Part shown: piece after piece, positions 22,202 to 33,126 of the stretch
Layout of the letters: every line of letters starts with the position of its first letter
Position numbering within the stretch: the stretch's first letter is position 1
DNA from: Rhinocladiella similis
Taxonomy: Eukaryota > Ascomycota > Eurotiomycetes > Chaetothyriales > Herpotrichiellaceae
Length of the DNA stretch: 64,000 nucleotides
Direction: 5' to 3'
Assembly (NCBI GenBank): GCA_024082115.1
Contig: JAMRYE010000010.1
Span: 1,116,001 to 1,180,000 of the forward strand
Notes under the pieces: model-generated
What the model saw: only the letters and a program-made list of their open reading frames with translations
Told to the model about the DNA's origin: nothing
The model's database searches: none
Program-made: the position numbers and the translations under genes

Positions 22202-24067
22202 TTACAAGGGATCACGACGTGTTGACTGGTGAGGGTTTAGCCTTGTTGTCCACAGAAGACGGTCGACAGTTTCTTGGACCTTGGGATGCGTTCGAGGCTT
22301 CCTGAAGGAAGACATGAATATTAGCCACATCCAGTGTCCACATTTACGATCCACACTTTCCAAGCAGAGAATGCAAGCATTCAAGGGAAACGTACCTCAT
22401 AAGACGACAGAAGAGATATATTTGCGTGGCAGCACCATAGCTCTCGGCAACGAGCTCAGTGGTCTTGATGGCAGTGAATATTTTCCCATTCTCGTTGAGC
22501 TCGCAGGAGTTAACAAGCTCGCGGGATGTCACGTATCCCAAGGAGAGGTCGGACCATTGCCAAAAGTCCTGGAGAAGCTCGCCGATGACTTGGCCCAATT
22601 TCTGCACCGCAAGTCTATGTGGATCCATGGACAGCTTCGTCGATAAATGAGTTATCTGGGCGTAGGTATGTATGAGTCGCGGACAGAGACCCGTACAGCC
22701 CACAATGCGACGCAGCTCCGACTCTTCCCCTTCAAGAAGCCAAGTGAAAGGGCAATTGGTCTGTGTCGTGTCAAGCGGCCAAATGGTTGCGCTCATGATG
22801 TTGTACAGCGCGATCTTGTTGCCGAGCTGCGTGCGAGCGCGAGCACACTGGACATTCTGAGGGAATTGGTATCGGTAAAGCGGATCGGACTTATCGAGAA
22901 CTTGCTCCGCCAGGTGGGTGGCTCGGTACCAGGCGGGATCTTCTTCGCGTGCCTGGTCGAGCTCCCAGTTGACGACCTCGTTGTGGGAGAACAAGGCCAT
23001 GGCAGCCAGGACTGCGTTTTCCTTGCCTGGCTTGCAGGCCTCGGAGATCTTGAGTTCGCGGGTGAGCAAGTGCACGGCTCGTTTCCAGTGCAAGTTAGCA
23101 CGGCTCCTGAGGTATTCTCCGGGAGAGTAATCGAGAACATAGGTCGCTGCGAGAGCGAGGATGGCATGTTTCACGCAATCGCTCTTGGCCGCGATCGGGA
23201 TGACCTCGCGGGGGTAGCAGTTCTCGTTCGGGACCAGCGTCACTGCACCAAATACCGCTATGCGAACTAGGCAAGCAACAGTCAGGCAAAATGCCCTTTC
23301 TCATCATATCTCGCGTGTGTCAAGCTTACAAAATTCAAACAGTTTCTCGTCCATACCACTCAATCTCAGCCCTCGGCCAAAGTCCGGGGGGAGGAGTCGA
23401 AGCGCATCGGGGCCTGCTTCGGCTAGGATAGGAATTGCATATCTGGGCCTGATCCACGAGAACTTCTGCGCTCTTGCTGTGATAGGCTGCTGGTGTTGCC
23501 CCTTCAAGTTCAGGCGGATCTTGATCAGTCCATTGATGTATCCATCCTCCGGTATAATTACAGGCAAGGCGGCCCTTCTTGTCCGAGGATGTCGCAACAC
23601 ATTCTGCTCAAGGAATGGATTGGGGATCTCAGGTGCCCACGTACGAGCTGGGAGGAGGGCAGCGTTCGGATTCAACTCCGGAAAGTCGGTGTTGAGCCAC
23701 GTGGAAGATTCTCTTGCAGTTCAAAAGTCGAGCAAATCGTCAAATGGACTGTCTCGACCTGATGAGAGACGATGAGCGTTAGTTGCAACATCGGGACAGG
23801 ATACTTACGTCGCTTGCGTGAAGAGCTAGCGCCGGGGTATACATCGCGGCCATCTCCTGATGAAGTCTGGATTGAGTTGAAGAGACTTTCCCATTCTCCA
23901 TGGTCGTCCCATCCAGCCCAGTTGTCAGGGGGTGCAGCCGAGTCTTTGGGAAACCCCCTGTCCACGCCGGTGCCACTGCCGATGGTGTCAGCCTCACTAG
24001 TCGTCACTAGTGGCGCCTGGTCAGCCAGAGGTCCAGCAGTGCGGATTCTCTTCGACGTCTGAGCCAT
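22202..24067 (-). CDS. Fungal-specific transcription factor domain protein (Fungal_trans_2 type), probably decayed
   Basis: Exons by splice signals: 24067-23809, 23758 (or 23710)-23330, 23266-22396, 22301-22202. Seen: GMDEKLFEFF, then DCVKHAILALAATYVLDYSP, a run of helices with NAVLAAMALFSHNEVVNWEL, and CRLMRKPRTHPKVQETVDRL, all typical of the regulatory domain found behind Zn2Cys6 clusters in Pezizomycotina. Odd points: (1) no CX2CX6C zinc cluster in the N-terminal exon, which starts MAQTSKRIRTAG; (2) with the best acceptor at 23759 the frame meets TGA at 23721-23723 after SPFDDLLDF, avoidable by the weaker acceptor before 23710; (3) the C-terminus stops about 100 residues earlier than is usual. 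It sits just upstream of the broken oxidase on the same strand, so it may once have regulated it. Confidence 0.65.
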
Positions 24068-24531
24068 GTAATGGTGGCTTGTCGGTATGGCGAGGAGTCA
24101 CAACACTCAAATCACCGCTTTGATAGATTGCTACGACGCCGCAAAGAAAGCATCTGACGGGGATAGGAAGAAGGATCGGGGGTGGTTGCAGAGCCGCGTG
24201 GTCAGGCCGAAGTTGTCTCATTTATGCATGCCGATGAGGGCTGGATCTTCTTCAGCCTTAGCACCTCCCGCATTTTCTGTGCCGAATCACACGCTGCATG
24301 AAGGGCAAGGATCATTTCCCTTTTCGAACGAGAAAAGAGAGAAGAGAGAACAAGAGCCGAGCAGCCAGGAAAAGTGAGGGAAATGTGGGAGAGTGAGGCT
24401 CTGGCTCAGCCACCAAAGCAACGGACTCGATCCACGCGACCACGACCATGTCTCTGGGCCTCGCAGCGCTGCGGTTCTTCGAAAGGATCCGACTGGAGAA
24501 TCCCACGGACACATGGATCGAGTAGCAGCTT
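24068..24531. promoter_or_regulatory. Divergent promoter between two regulator genes
   Basis: These 464 bases separate the decayed regulator (minus) from the C2H2 gene (plus). I looked for a zinc cluster belonging to the minus-strand gene here and found none. Confidence 0.4.
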
Positions 24532-25609
24532 ATGACTGACTTTGCGGATCTCGCCGCTACCAGTGCCTGGCCCGTCGAGTTGTCAGGCTGCGCCCTGGCC
24601 GACATTGGGAACTACCTTCTCCGTGCGCTTCACGTTCTCGCCTCCTTTGCCCAAGGTCTCCTGAGCGGAGATGTCATCACAACACACATCGACGAGAGAA
24701 TCGAAGAGCTGATGGCGGAGGATGACTTGCAGGCTGCGAATTTCGTCGATGATAAGCATGCAGCATTGAGGTTATTTATACCAACAAGCGATAATCCATC
24801 CCAGAAGGATTTTGAAATACTAACATACTCGACAGAAAGATCACCGAACATCTAATGCAAGCCTTGGAACAATGCAGAAGTATCTGGGCGTTCACACTTC
24901 CGTCAGCACCGCCCCCTGTGTCTTCCTCGTACCGGCCTTCTCAATCTAGTGCCTCAGAGGACACCAGTGACTACGCCCCTGGATTGGAGCCTCATTTTGC
25001 ATCTTCCATCACATCCTCATCAGATCTACGAGGTAGTGCCATGGTACACCAATCAGGCTCAAATACGTATCCACTCACGTACGGATCTGGTTGGGCCTCT
25101 GCATCACTAGCAGGAGCAAATGTTCGACTTCCTACAAGGCCAAGTACTGCCTCAGTACCGGATGCCTGGCCATCTGAGAGAGGAGAAACTGTTGGAGCCG
25201 AGACATCTCCTGAAAATACCTCAGAAGCCAACGACGCAGAGGTCCCATCACTGGATCAGCTGAAGTCACGTGGGAAGGGCCGATACACTTGTCCCCATGG
25301 ACTTGAGTGTACAAAGGGAGGTGTCCAAACAAATGGAGAATTGACTGTGTTCGAGAGGAATTCGGCCTTTCGGTAAGTTACTCGGGCACCATCGGCCTGG
25401 TGAAATCTCTCGATAGTGTTTCGTTTCTTTCTGACCATCGCCATACGCACAGAGCACATCTGCAAATGCATGAACGACTCTTCAAGTGTGATATTCCAGG
25501 GTGCCCGAATAAAAAAGGGTTCTCGAGGATCGACCAGCTCGAACGACACAAGAGAGCGGTCAAGCACAACCCTCCAGGTGGAAATACGTTCGTACATTCA
25601 GGAGGCTAA
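24532..25609 (+). CDS. C2H2 zinc-finger protein, putative transcription factor
   Basis: Exons 24532-24770, 24836-25372 and 25453-25609 give 310 residues; both introns are GT..AG with in-frame joins. Seen: helix-rich N-terminus (about 1-95) with HIDERIEELMAEDDLQA, a Ser/Thr-rich middle, then at the C-terminus a degenerate finger (CPHGLEC followed after a long spacer by HLQMH) and a clear C2H2 finger: CDIPGC, then 14 residues ending FSRIDQLER, then H-x5-H. The C-x4-C spacing and FSRxDxLxRH core are those of fungal DNA-binding fingers. Nuclear role is inferred. It might be mistaken for a Zn2Cys6 factor because of its Cys pairs, but spacing excludes that. Target genes are unknown. Confidence 0.75.
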
Positions 25610-25727
25610 GCTGGCAATTGGGTCGGTCAGAAGAGATTGGATCGTTAATTGGCGAATGTATCCCTGAATCACGAATGTACGGATATGGTGAATAATGTAT
25701 CGTCAAAGTCGTTTTATTTCTCCGTAT

Positions 25728-26976
25728 TCAAGCCTTGGGCCCGCTCAATTTGCTAGCAACAGTCTTGACGGCAGCCTCTTCTCGGCTTAAAATCCACATG
25801 AACAACATCTGTACCAGGAAGGCATACAGCGCCAGGAAATATGTCCGTCGGTTCTTCTGTGCTCGAGCCACGGTATATGAGCTTCCACCACGCATGGCCG
25901 ATGGATCTCCTGAGCTATCCGGGAGGAGAACGTACTTCAAAGACCGAAGCTGCATATTCATTAGTCCCTGATCCCGAAATATTTCAAGTGTAGGGATGCA
26001 CTTACCAAAAAGAATGCGTTTGCATACCACGTGTACAGGAACAGTGTCCAACCAACCCAGTTGTTTGTTCCATTTCCACCTGTCAAGATTTCGCTGAAAA
26101 ACAAGGTGACTATCACACCGACAAATTTGTACCCAGAATATGCCATTAAGTCGAGTAGTTGAGAGTCGTTACTAATACTAAGCATATACATGGCCAATTT
26201 GAGAACGATGATTTCGAAAAAGATGACCGCAATCGCTGTACTTGTGATGCTGCCCAATAGTTCGGGATGGAATGATCCTCTTATGCCCGCTAACACAGTC
26301 GAGAGCAAGATGTAGGTTATTAATGCCATGATTGGAATGTACATATCTGGAGAATTGAGGTCGTCGCGCGGAGGGAGGTAATTAAACGAGTAAGACTGCT
26401 GTGTCATAGTGCCGTCGGCCGCCGTGGAGGAAGTGGTCATTCTTGCCTGTTGCCGCGTCCATGGTTTGTGGCGCCATGGAAATAGAACGATGAGCAACTT
26501 TCGAACGACGTACGAGTTCGAGACGTTGAAGTAGTGTTTCAATGCGGATATGGAGATGTAGCGATTCAACTGCGACGGGAAGTTAGCGGATAAGGTCTTT
26601 GGTGTGAACACCAAGAGTGCACCATTTGCTATGCAAAAGGCTGGTGCGCGTGTCTGCAACGTACGTTTTGCTCCATGTATTCTTGACCGGCCTTCACTGC
26701 ATGCTGGCCTACTTGAAACGACATCTGCGCAGTCGGATCATTTATAAAATTGAAGCTCTGACCGAATCCTCCTCCTGCTGCTGCTCCACCCCCGCCCCCG
26801 CCTGCTGCTGGAGGAGACTGGTAGGGATTGCCATAGCTATTCATCTGCGGTTGCGAACTTTGCTGAGATACTGGAGGAGGCGGTGACCGCAGATTCGGTA
26901 CCTGTGAGATGTGCTGAGGTCGGGGATGGAAGAGTTCGGGGGATTTCTGAGGCGGCTGAAAGGGTGTCCTTTGCAT
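25728..26976 (-). CDS. yif1: Yif1-like COPII vesicle/Golgi membrane protein
   Basis: Exons 26976-26665, 26569-26006 and 25949-25728 give 365 residues with phase-0 introns. Seen: Pro/Gln/Gly-rich cytosolic N-terminus; the conserved block QHAVKAGQEYMEQN joined across the first intron to LNRYISISALKHYFNVSNSYV, then KLLIVLFPWRHKPW; four to five membrane segments between about 180 and 360; and an ending in QMLFMWILSREE. These are hallmarks of the Yif1/Hrf1 family. Family knowledge: Yif1 binds Yip1 and Rab GTPases (Ypt1, Ypt31) and is needed for COPII vesicle docking or fusion at the Golgi. The exact match of the conserved block across the splice site supports the model. Slightly longer than yeast Yif1 because of a Ser/Thr-rich loop after PWRHKPW. 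Confidence 0.92.
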
Positions 26977-27498
26977 TTTTCTGTGAGAAGGGAGCGTTTT
27001 GGTCTCAGTAGGTGGCAGGAAATTTGGAATCTAAGTCTTCAAAGTCTCACGAGTGTGGACGATGCCAGTCTGTCATGTTCAAAGTCCTTTAATTATTTGT
27101 TAGCGTTTGGACACGGTTTGGAGATGCGTCTCCGCTGCTGCCTCATCGAGAAACTCTGCATGCTGCTTTTATTTACCCGCAGCCTTATGAACCCCTGACC
27201 CGGCAGCCTGACCACTATTCTCCAGTGAACCTGAATAGAAAAGACTTCGCCCTCCGCTTACTTATGCCGTTCTGAGAAGTAGTTTATAAAAGTCTAGAAA
27301 CTTGTTGCTAAGTGCAAGAGCTTCAGAAGCTAAAACCTTCCGAGTACCCACAAATTCGAAAAGACACCTTCTCCAATATGTCTCCCAGCATTGAGCAAAC
27401 CCCTTGAACGCAGAAACAAAGTGATCTTATATCGTGCCATCGCTATAATCATCTCTATCTATATACCTTCTCAATATCTCCAAAATTCAGATAGGCAA
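26977..27498. other. Intergenic: yif1 promoter and permease 3' end
   Basis: About 520 bases with no gene; it must hold the yif1 promoter on the right side of yif1 and the 3' region of the downstream permease gene. Confidence 0.4.
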
Positions 27499-29639
27499 TT
27501 AATGAGCAAAACGAACATTCAATCGCTTGGTACCAGTATCCTTGGTGGTCGATAGGTAGTTAGCCTGGTCAAAGTCACTAAGAGCTTTCCATTGCTTGTC
27601 TTTCTGCTGATTTCGCTTGATGTAGTACCACTTTGCCAGGTAGAATAAAACAATGTTGGCGGAAGTAATCCCTACAAGGATCTTGTTTCCACGATAGTCT
27701 ATGAAATATTAGCACAACAAGATCGAAAATCTGTCGGCATTGATGTTGGAGAACTCACAGTAAGGCTTGTCATCGTTTCGATAGATATTTACTGCCACAA
27801 TAGAGCCTATCTGGTAGCAAATGTTGTATACGGCTGCTGATACAGCTCTGGTACCGACACTATTGGAGTTCCGAGAGATCATCCCAACAAGGATTGCGTG
27901 AGCTTTTTGCTATCGTTAGCGAGATAGTGACCAGCTGGGAGATAGTTGGACATACAATAAGGCTCGCCATTTATTCCCGTGAGCAGTGCATAGCGTACCC
28001 AAGGACTAGCTGTTGCCGGAATCGCTAGCAGGCCAATGAAGAATGGCAGCATCCACCAGTTGCTGAGGGAACTAAAAATAAGACGTTCGCGATATCTTTC
28101 ACTCATCCAGACGACCACAAGAATCTATCGCATTATTAGTTATAGATCGTCAACATTGTGTCGTACTCACATTTACGAAAAATAGAAAGTAGCCTGGAAT
28201 TGCTAGCATGTTTGCTTCGAAGACAGTGTACCCGAGATTTCGGAGCGTCAGAGAGAGATAATTGGCAGCAGGTTGGAACGGGATGAATGCCATGATTCCA
28301 AGCTTGTACATCGTCAGCCTTGTCATGACAAGCAGTCACGGAACTCACAATGTAAGTTGGCCAGAGATCATAGTCTCTGACTGCATGCCAAATCCCTTTG
28401 AGGTCCACATGCTGTCGATTGTTCATGTCTCCTTTGGAAGGGTCGTCACGGAGGATTCGATTGACACCAATTTTCTCTTCTCTCTCGGTGAACCATCCAG
28501 TTTTTGAGTGTAGCCAAGCTGCTCGACCTCGAAATATCTTATGGGTCTCAGCGATACTAGCTGGCATCACCAAGAACGTGGCTAGCCCAACCAGCACACT
28601 CATGAGACCTTCAATCAAAAGTCTATCTGGTATTAGCCTCTTGCAAATCGGTGAGCCAATCAATGCCTACAGCCACTGCCATCCTGCCCAGTTGTGTATT
28701 CCTCGCATCTTCAGAAGTCCAGCCGCCAGCAAAGCTCCGATGATCTGGGTCAAGGGAATCGCCGTCCAGAATATTGAAAGTCGAATGGGCAGTTCGTTTG
28801 ATTTAAAGAAGTAGGAAAGGTAGAGAACCATCTCTGGAATAAACCCTGTAGAACATCAGCATCAGGTATAGAGATAGACGTTGTTCCGACTAGCCGTGAT
28901 CCTTGCACAAGACCAGACGTGAATAGATATGACATACCTCCTTGAGAGAAACCCAACAGAGCTCTTGTAATGAAAAAGCCTGTGCGATTCTTGATGACAG
29001 CCTGACAAGCGCAGATGATGCCCCAAACGCAGATCGAAATTGGAGTCATAACATCAGGGCCGATCTTCTTGCTCAACAGGCCTCCTGGGAGCTCGGCCGC
29101 CAGGAACGATGCGAGATAGATTGTTTGGCCGCTGTTAAAATCATTCGTATTCATGTTGAGATCATCAAGCTATAGACATCAGCTTCATTGTGCCGAACGT
29201 TGACCGGATAAATCTTCTTACCATGTTGTCTGAAATTGCACGATTGATATTCCGTCGGACCAGGTCAAGTGAGGCGAACATGATCCAGACCCAGGCCATG
29301 ATGCGCCAATTGAGCTTGGAATAAAAGTCAAAGACCGCACGGTGCTCAAGCATCGATGTAACATACCTTTCGTACAAGCTGTTTCTCTTCGCTCGCACTC
29401 CATTGAAATGTCGGGTCAAAACGATGTCGACCCTCGTATTTGGCAGTCTCATAAACGGTTTCCCAATATTGAGCGTTCTCGGGTGCACTAAAGGGGTGTT
29501 GTTGAGTTGACCCAAGCCAAGTATTTTTGTTGCTGAGCTGGTCGTCCTCAATATCGAGGGGGACAGCAGACCCCGTTTCAACACCTTCAGATTTTTTATT
29601 TTTAGCCATTTCAGATGTATGGATGCTTTTCTCGTCCAT
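27499..29639 (-). CDS. MFS transporter, Dal5/anion:cation symporter (ACS) family
   Basis: Nine exons: 29639-29367, 29314-29222, 29169-28938, 28845-28671, 28622-28349, 28302-28171, 28124-27956, 27902-27759, 27698-27499; 563 residues, all introns GT..AG and phase-consistent. Seen: hydrophilic N-terminus of about 90 residues, first helix with LNWRIMAWVWIMF, the family segment LDLVRRNINRAISDNM, helices 2-6 with GFSQGGFIPEMVLYLSYFF and NWAGWQWL, a long central loop, LWPTYI starting the second half, and the late motif HAILVGMISRNSNSVGTRAV. These are typical of fungal allantoate/nicotinate/pantothenate-type permeases. Plasma-membrane uptake of a small organic anion by proton symport is inferred from the family; substrate cannot be read. 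Its promoter has CGG-N9-CCG sites. Many more introns than the other genes here. Confidence 0.9.
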
Positions 29640-30040
29640 AATGATGGAAGAGAAATAGTAAGAATAGTATAGTAGGTAAGCCTTATCCAGCATGAAAATG
29701 GCAATGTATTGGTAGTACGTGTTGTGAAGACCCTGGGAGATCTTATAGGTCTCTGCATATCGCAACGACTTTGTTTCTCTGGTTCTGATACAGATAGCTT
29801 TATCAGTCGATTGAGTGCAACAACAGCTGTATCACGCAATATCTCAGAAAATGACGGAAAGACTAGGATGATCTTTGATTTCACCTAGGAACAAGGTAGA
29901 CCGTCGTGGATTGAGGTAACTGTACGGGCTTGTGCCTCTTCAGTCAGCGGTGGCTCAAAGCCTCGAGGGTTAGGGGGTCTCCACTTCACTCGCTCGCTGG
30001 CATTTGGGTAGCTCGAGTAATGTCCAAGACTTCAGTCTTT

Positions 30041-30054
30041 CGGAGTGGAACTCC
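30041..30054. promoter_or_regulatory. Imperfect CGGAG-N5-CTCC site
   Basis: CGGAGTGGAACTCC, followed by A in place of the final G of a full palindrome. It repeats the word found 61 bases away at 30102, differing in two positions. Confidence 0.4.
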
Positions 30055-30101
30055 ATGGGAGAAGGGTCTTTCACTCTCGACAGCTGTTTTATGCCAATAT
30101 A

Positions 30102-30116
30102 CGGAGTGGACCTCCG
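30102..30116. promoter_or_regulatory. CGG-N9-CCG palindrome, candidate Zn2Cys6 binding site
   Basis: CGGAGTGGACCTCCG is a perfect inverted repeat (CGGAG-N5-CTCCG), about 460 bases upstream of the ACS permease start. Zn2Cys6 dimers bind inverted CGG half-sites at a fixed spacing; the same N9 spacing recurs at 32835 and 35091. Confidence 0.5.
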
Positions 30117-30540
30117 ACGACGTGGAATCTTGACACTAACGGACTTCGACTCCCCAGCCAGGGATCCACATTTGCTATCTTATCGCAAGATTTTGCTCGT
30201 AACTCGGGAACACCTTGAGTTCACTCAGATCAAGGCGATCCGGCGGCCTTGGTATTCTTTCACTTGGCTCAGCGGTAAGATCACGATAGCCTTCTCCCTT
30301 GATGTTCAAACAAGCACTTTATACTGCGGATTTGCGCGAATATCAATTCCGGGTAAAGAGGCATCAGCCAGAAATTTTTGTACTAGCTTTGATGCGTTAC
30401 ATCAATGGCTAAGATGATACTTCAAAGACGAGCTCTACCTGAGAAAGCAAGAGCCTTACCCGATTGAGTCAGATCTTCTCTGGAAAGCTGAATCAAGTCG
30501 AAATTGACCATCGCCCAAGTACCTCAAGTGTTGTATGTGA

Positions 30541-32401
30541 CTAAGATCGATGAAGACTTTTCCCTTTGGCGAAGAATGCAGATATCAGTGCAATAGCCGC
30601 AACTGCTGTATTCGCAATAAACGCATATCGAAGTGCTGTGTAATAGACATGACGGGCGGCCAACTGTACGTCGGTTGGGAGCATCTTGAGCACAGACACA
30701 GAGTGCCGAATCTCGTCAATGAGCTGTGTCAATTTGGATCAGATATAGTTCATTAATTCTTTGAAGACTTCTTACCTTGGCTTGATTTGGCATCCCATGA
30801 AGCGCTAATGGCAGCTGTTGTGCGAGAATGTTTTGGATCAACGTAGATGATGCCGCAACACCCCAGACGGTGCCCATAGAGCGGAAGAGGTATACCATTG
30901 AGGTCGAAACGGCTTGCTCTGCAGGGGGTAAGCTCTACCGCCTTGCTTTGAGGGAAAGTACTCACGATCGTGATCAAAGGCGGCTAAGAAGGTGAAAAGA
31001 ATGGCAGGGTATGACATCCCCTGTCCGAGGTTTGCTGGAAATAGGTACACCAAATATTTCCACGACGAGTCTTCGTATTTCAGGGAAGCGACAAGGCCAT
31101 TTCCCACCAACATCAGCAAGCATCCAATTCGAACAAGCTCACTTAAACGACCCCAGCGAGACATTATGATCCCTGATACAAGCCCACCTACTGGCGTCGC
31201 CAATGATGGTATGACAAGCCGCATCCCAGCCTGTGAGGCACTGTCTCGGAGGACAACCTGGAAGAAAAGTGGAAGTACAAACAAAAACTAGTCGCCAATC
31301 AGCTTTGCGTGATTAACAGTAGATTGACTTACCGAGTATGCCGCCATGCCAACGCAAACATTGCTGATAAGATTTGACACAGCAAGAGTTCCTTTCAACA
31401 TGGACATGGGCATCACTGCAATAGCTCCTGTACGCATCTCAACGCGTACAAAAGCCACGAGTAGAAGGATGCTCACAATTAGAGCAGCGAGTACTCGAAA
31501 ATCTCCCCAAGGATAATCATTGCCACCCATACTCAAGGCTGCTAATTGCGCAGAAAGTCCAAGGACAAGGAACAATGCGCCCCCGAAATCAATTTGCTTC
31601 CACCTCGAGTTATATTCAGGAGAAGTTGCAGCCTCTTCATCTGATGCTGGCTTTTTGTCGTCTTGTTTTATCACAACGTACCCAACGAGGAAGGCGAATA
31701 TTGACACAGGCACTTGACAGAGAAAGCACCAGCGCCAGCCGATAGTGTCTGCAATCAAGCCGCCCAAGGACGCTCCGCAGATAGACCCAAAGCCATGAAG
31801 TACATTCTGGCACGCTTGATACATCCCTCTCTCTTTGAATGGTATCATGTCTGAGTTTATGATGGTAGCCATGGTCATGAGCCCGCCTCCACCGAGCCCA
31901 GTAAGTGCTCTCATTAGGTTCAAGGTGATTACATCTGGCGCAAGAGCACAGCCCAAACAGCCAAGCAGGAAGGTTATGGTGGCAGTGAAAAAGCAAGTTC
32001 GCCGCCCTAAGACGTCAGAGAATCGTCCATACAGCGGTTGGAATGCGGTGCTCGTGATCAGGTACGATGTTGTAAGCCATGATATTGTGTTCGCGGCGTT
32101 AAACTCGGATCCAATAACTGCATAGGTCGATGCGGTGATAGTGCCGTCGAAACCGGAGAGGAAGACATTCGAAAAGATCGCTAGCATAGAGTTAGAATTG
32201 CGCTCCTCATAACGGCTGTTTACTCATACCAATTTCAATCCAAATGAATCCAGGGCCAGGCTTCCACTTCTCTCCTATCCGATCTGCAAAATCTGCGCAG
32301 CCAGCCGTGAGAGGTGTCGTCTCATCGGGTTTGTTGATCGGTTGCTCAGAGGAAGTGACTGTCTGACCATATGCTCGAGATACGGTAGGACGAAAACCCA
32401 T
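30541..32401 (-). CDS. MFS transporter, DHA2 (14-helix) family, drug/basic amino acid type
   Basis: Exons 32401-32230, 32180-31333, 31287-30966, 30918-30776 and 30723-30541 give 555 residues. An in-frame ATG at 32422 would add seven residues; the MGFRPT start is preferred because the earlier ATG overlaps a GTGAGT donor-like word. Seen: a hydrophilic N-terminus of about 50 residues; helix 1 with FLSGFDGTITASTYAVIGSEF; the DHA motif A region LYGRFSDVLGRR; motif C-like GLGGGGLMTMATII; GWRWCFLCQVPVS, the 14-TM family signature; and 12-14 predicted helices. Close relatives include Vba/Fnx1-type vacuolar basic amino acid transporters and multidrug exporters, and the sequence alone does not separate them. 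Divergent from the arylsulfotransferase gene. Confidence 0.9.
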
Positions 32402-33126
32402 CGTAAGGAACTCACCATCCAAGGCATCAATTGAAGAGAAGCCAGGATTACTGTTGGTTCAATGGCCACAAGCCGCAAGTTTTGACAGGAGTGATGGAAG
32501 ATTTTGTCAAGTACATTTGGTGGCCAAAAGGTTCAGCATGCCAGCAACGAGCCAAGATCGACACATGCTCTTCTCGGCAAACGATGACCAGATCTTCCGG
32601 CTCAAATTGATAGAAAAGTGGGTCTGAGCATGTCCAGCATTAGACCTTGTGAAAAAGATCTTGTGCAAAGAGTAACGGTGCGAGTACCTTAGGACCCGAC
32701 AAAAGAGTGATAGGGGATGATGTCCGCAGAACGGCTCTCGTGGCAAATCTCTTTCTGGCTCAGCACTCATTGTGGACACAGGCATCAACCCCGATGGTGG
32801 TGCAATTATCCCCACAGTGTCCCCATCGCGGCCACGGACATGTTGTCCGTCTTGACAACATAGTGGAACAACAAGAGCAAGCTAGGCTATGAGGTGATCA
32901 AGAGCCCAGGCTCAAAGCGAATAGGTCGATGACTTTCTTACAGGAGTATAGTGTAACTTGCTGGCGTGATTGACGGGTTGCGACTAAGCAAAAACCTGGT
33001 CAACAGAGGCAGAAAGCAAGAACAGACTGCTGCGATATAAACACCCGCAAGTCCAAGATCGGTGTATCTATCTTGTTGCTACGAAGACGCCACTGTACAA
33101 GAGACACAATACATCCGTCAAGCAAG
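32402..33126. promoter_or_regulatory. Divergent promoter, DHA2 transporter and arylsulfotransferase
   Basis: These 725 bases lie between two head-to-head genes and include the CGG-N9-CCG palindrome at 32835. No gene is supported. Confidence 0.5.
32835..32849. promoter_or_regulatory. CGG-N9-CCG palindrome, candidate Zn2Cys6 binding site
   Basis: CGGACATGTTGTCCG is a perfect inverted repeat (CGGAC-N5-GTCCG), about 290 bases upstream of the arylsulfotransferase start and 430 from the DHA2 start. Spacing equals that at 30102 and 35091. Confidence 0.5.

Larger units (their letters stand above)
29640..30540. promoter_or_regulatory. Promoter of the ACS permease with Zn2Cys6-type sites
   Basis: About 900 bases upstream of the permease and downstream of the DHA2 transporter. 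It contains one perfect and one imperfect CGGAG-N5-CTCC palindrome (separate entries). A 137-codon plus-strand frame at 30004-30417 has no ATG-supported start or motif and is not called. Confidence 0.5.

Noticed and set aside
30004..30417. 137-codon plus-strand frame in the permease promoter
   Set aside because: Starts at a non-ATG codon, has no domain, and lies over likely regulatory palindromes.
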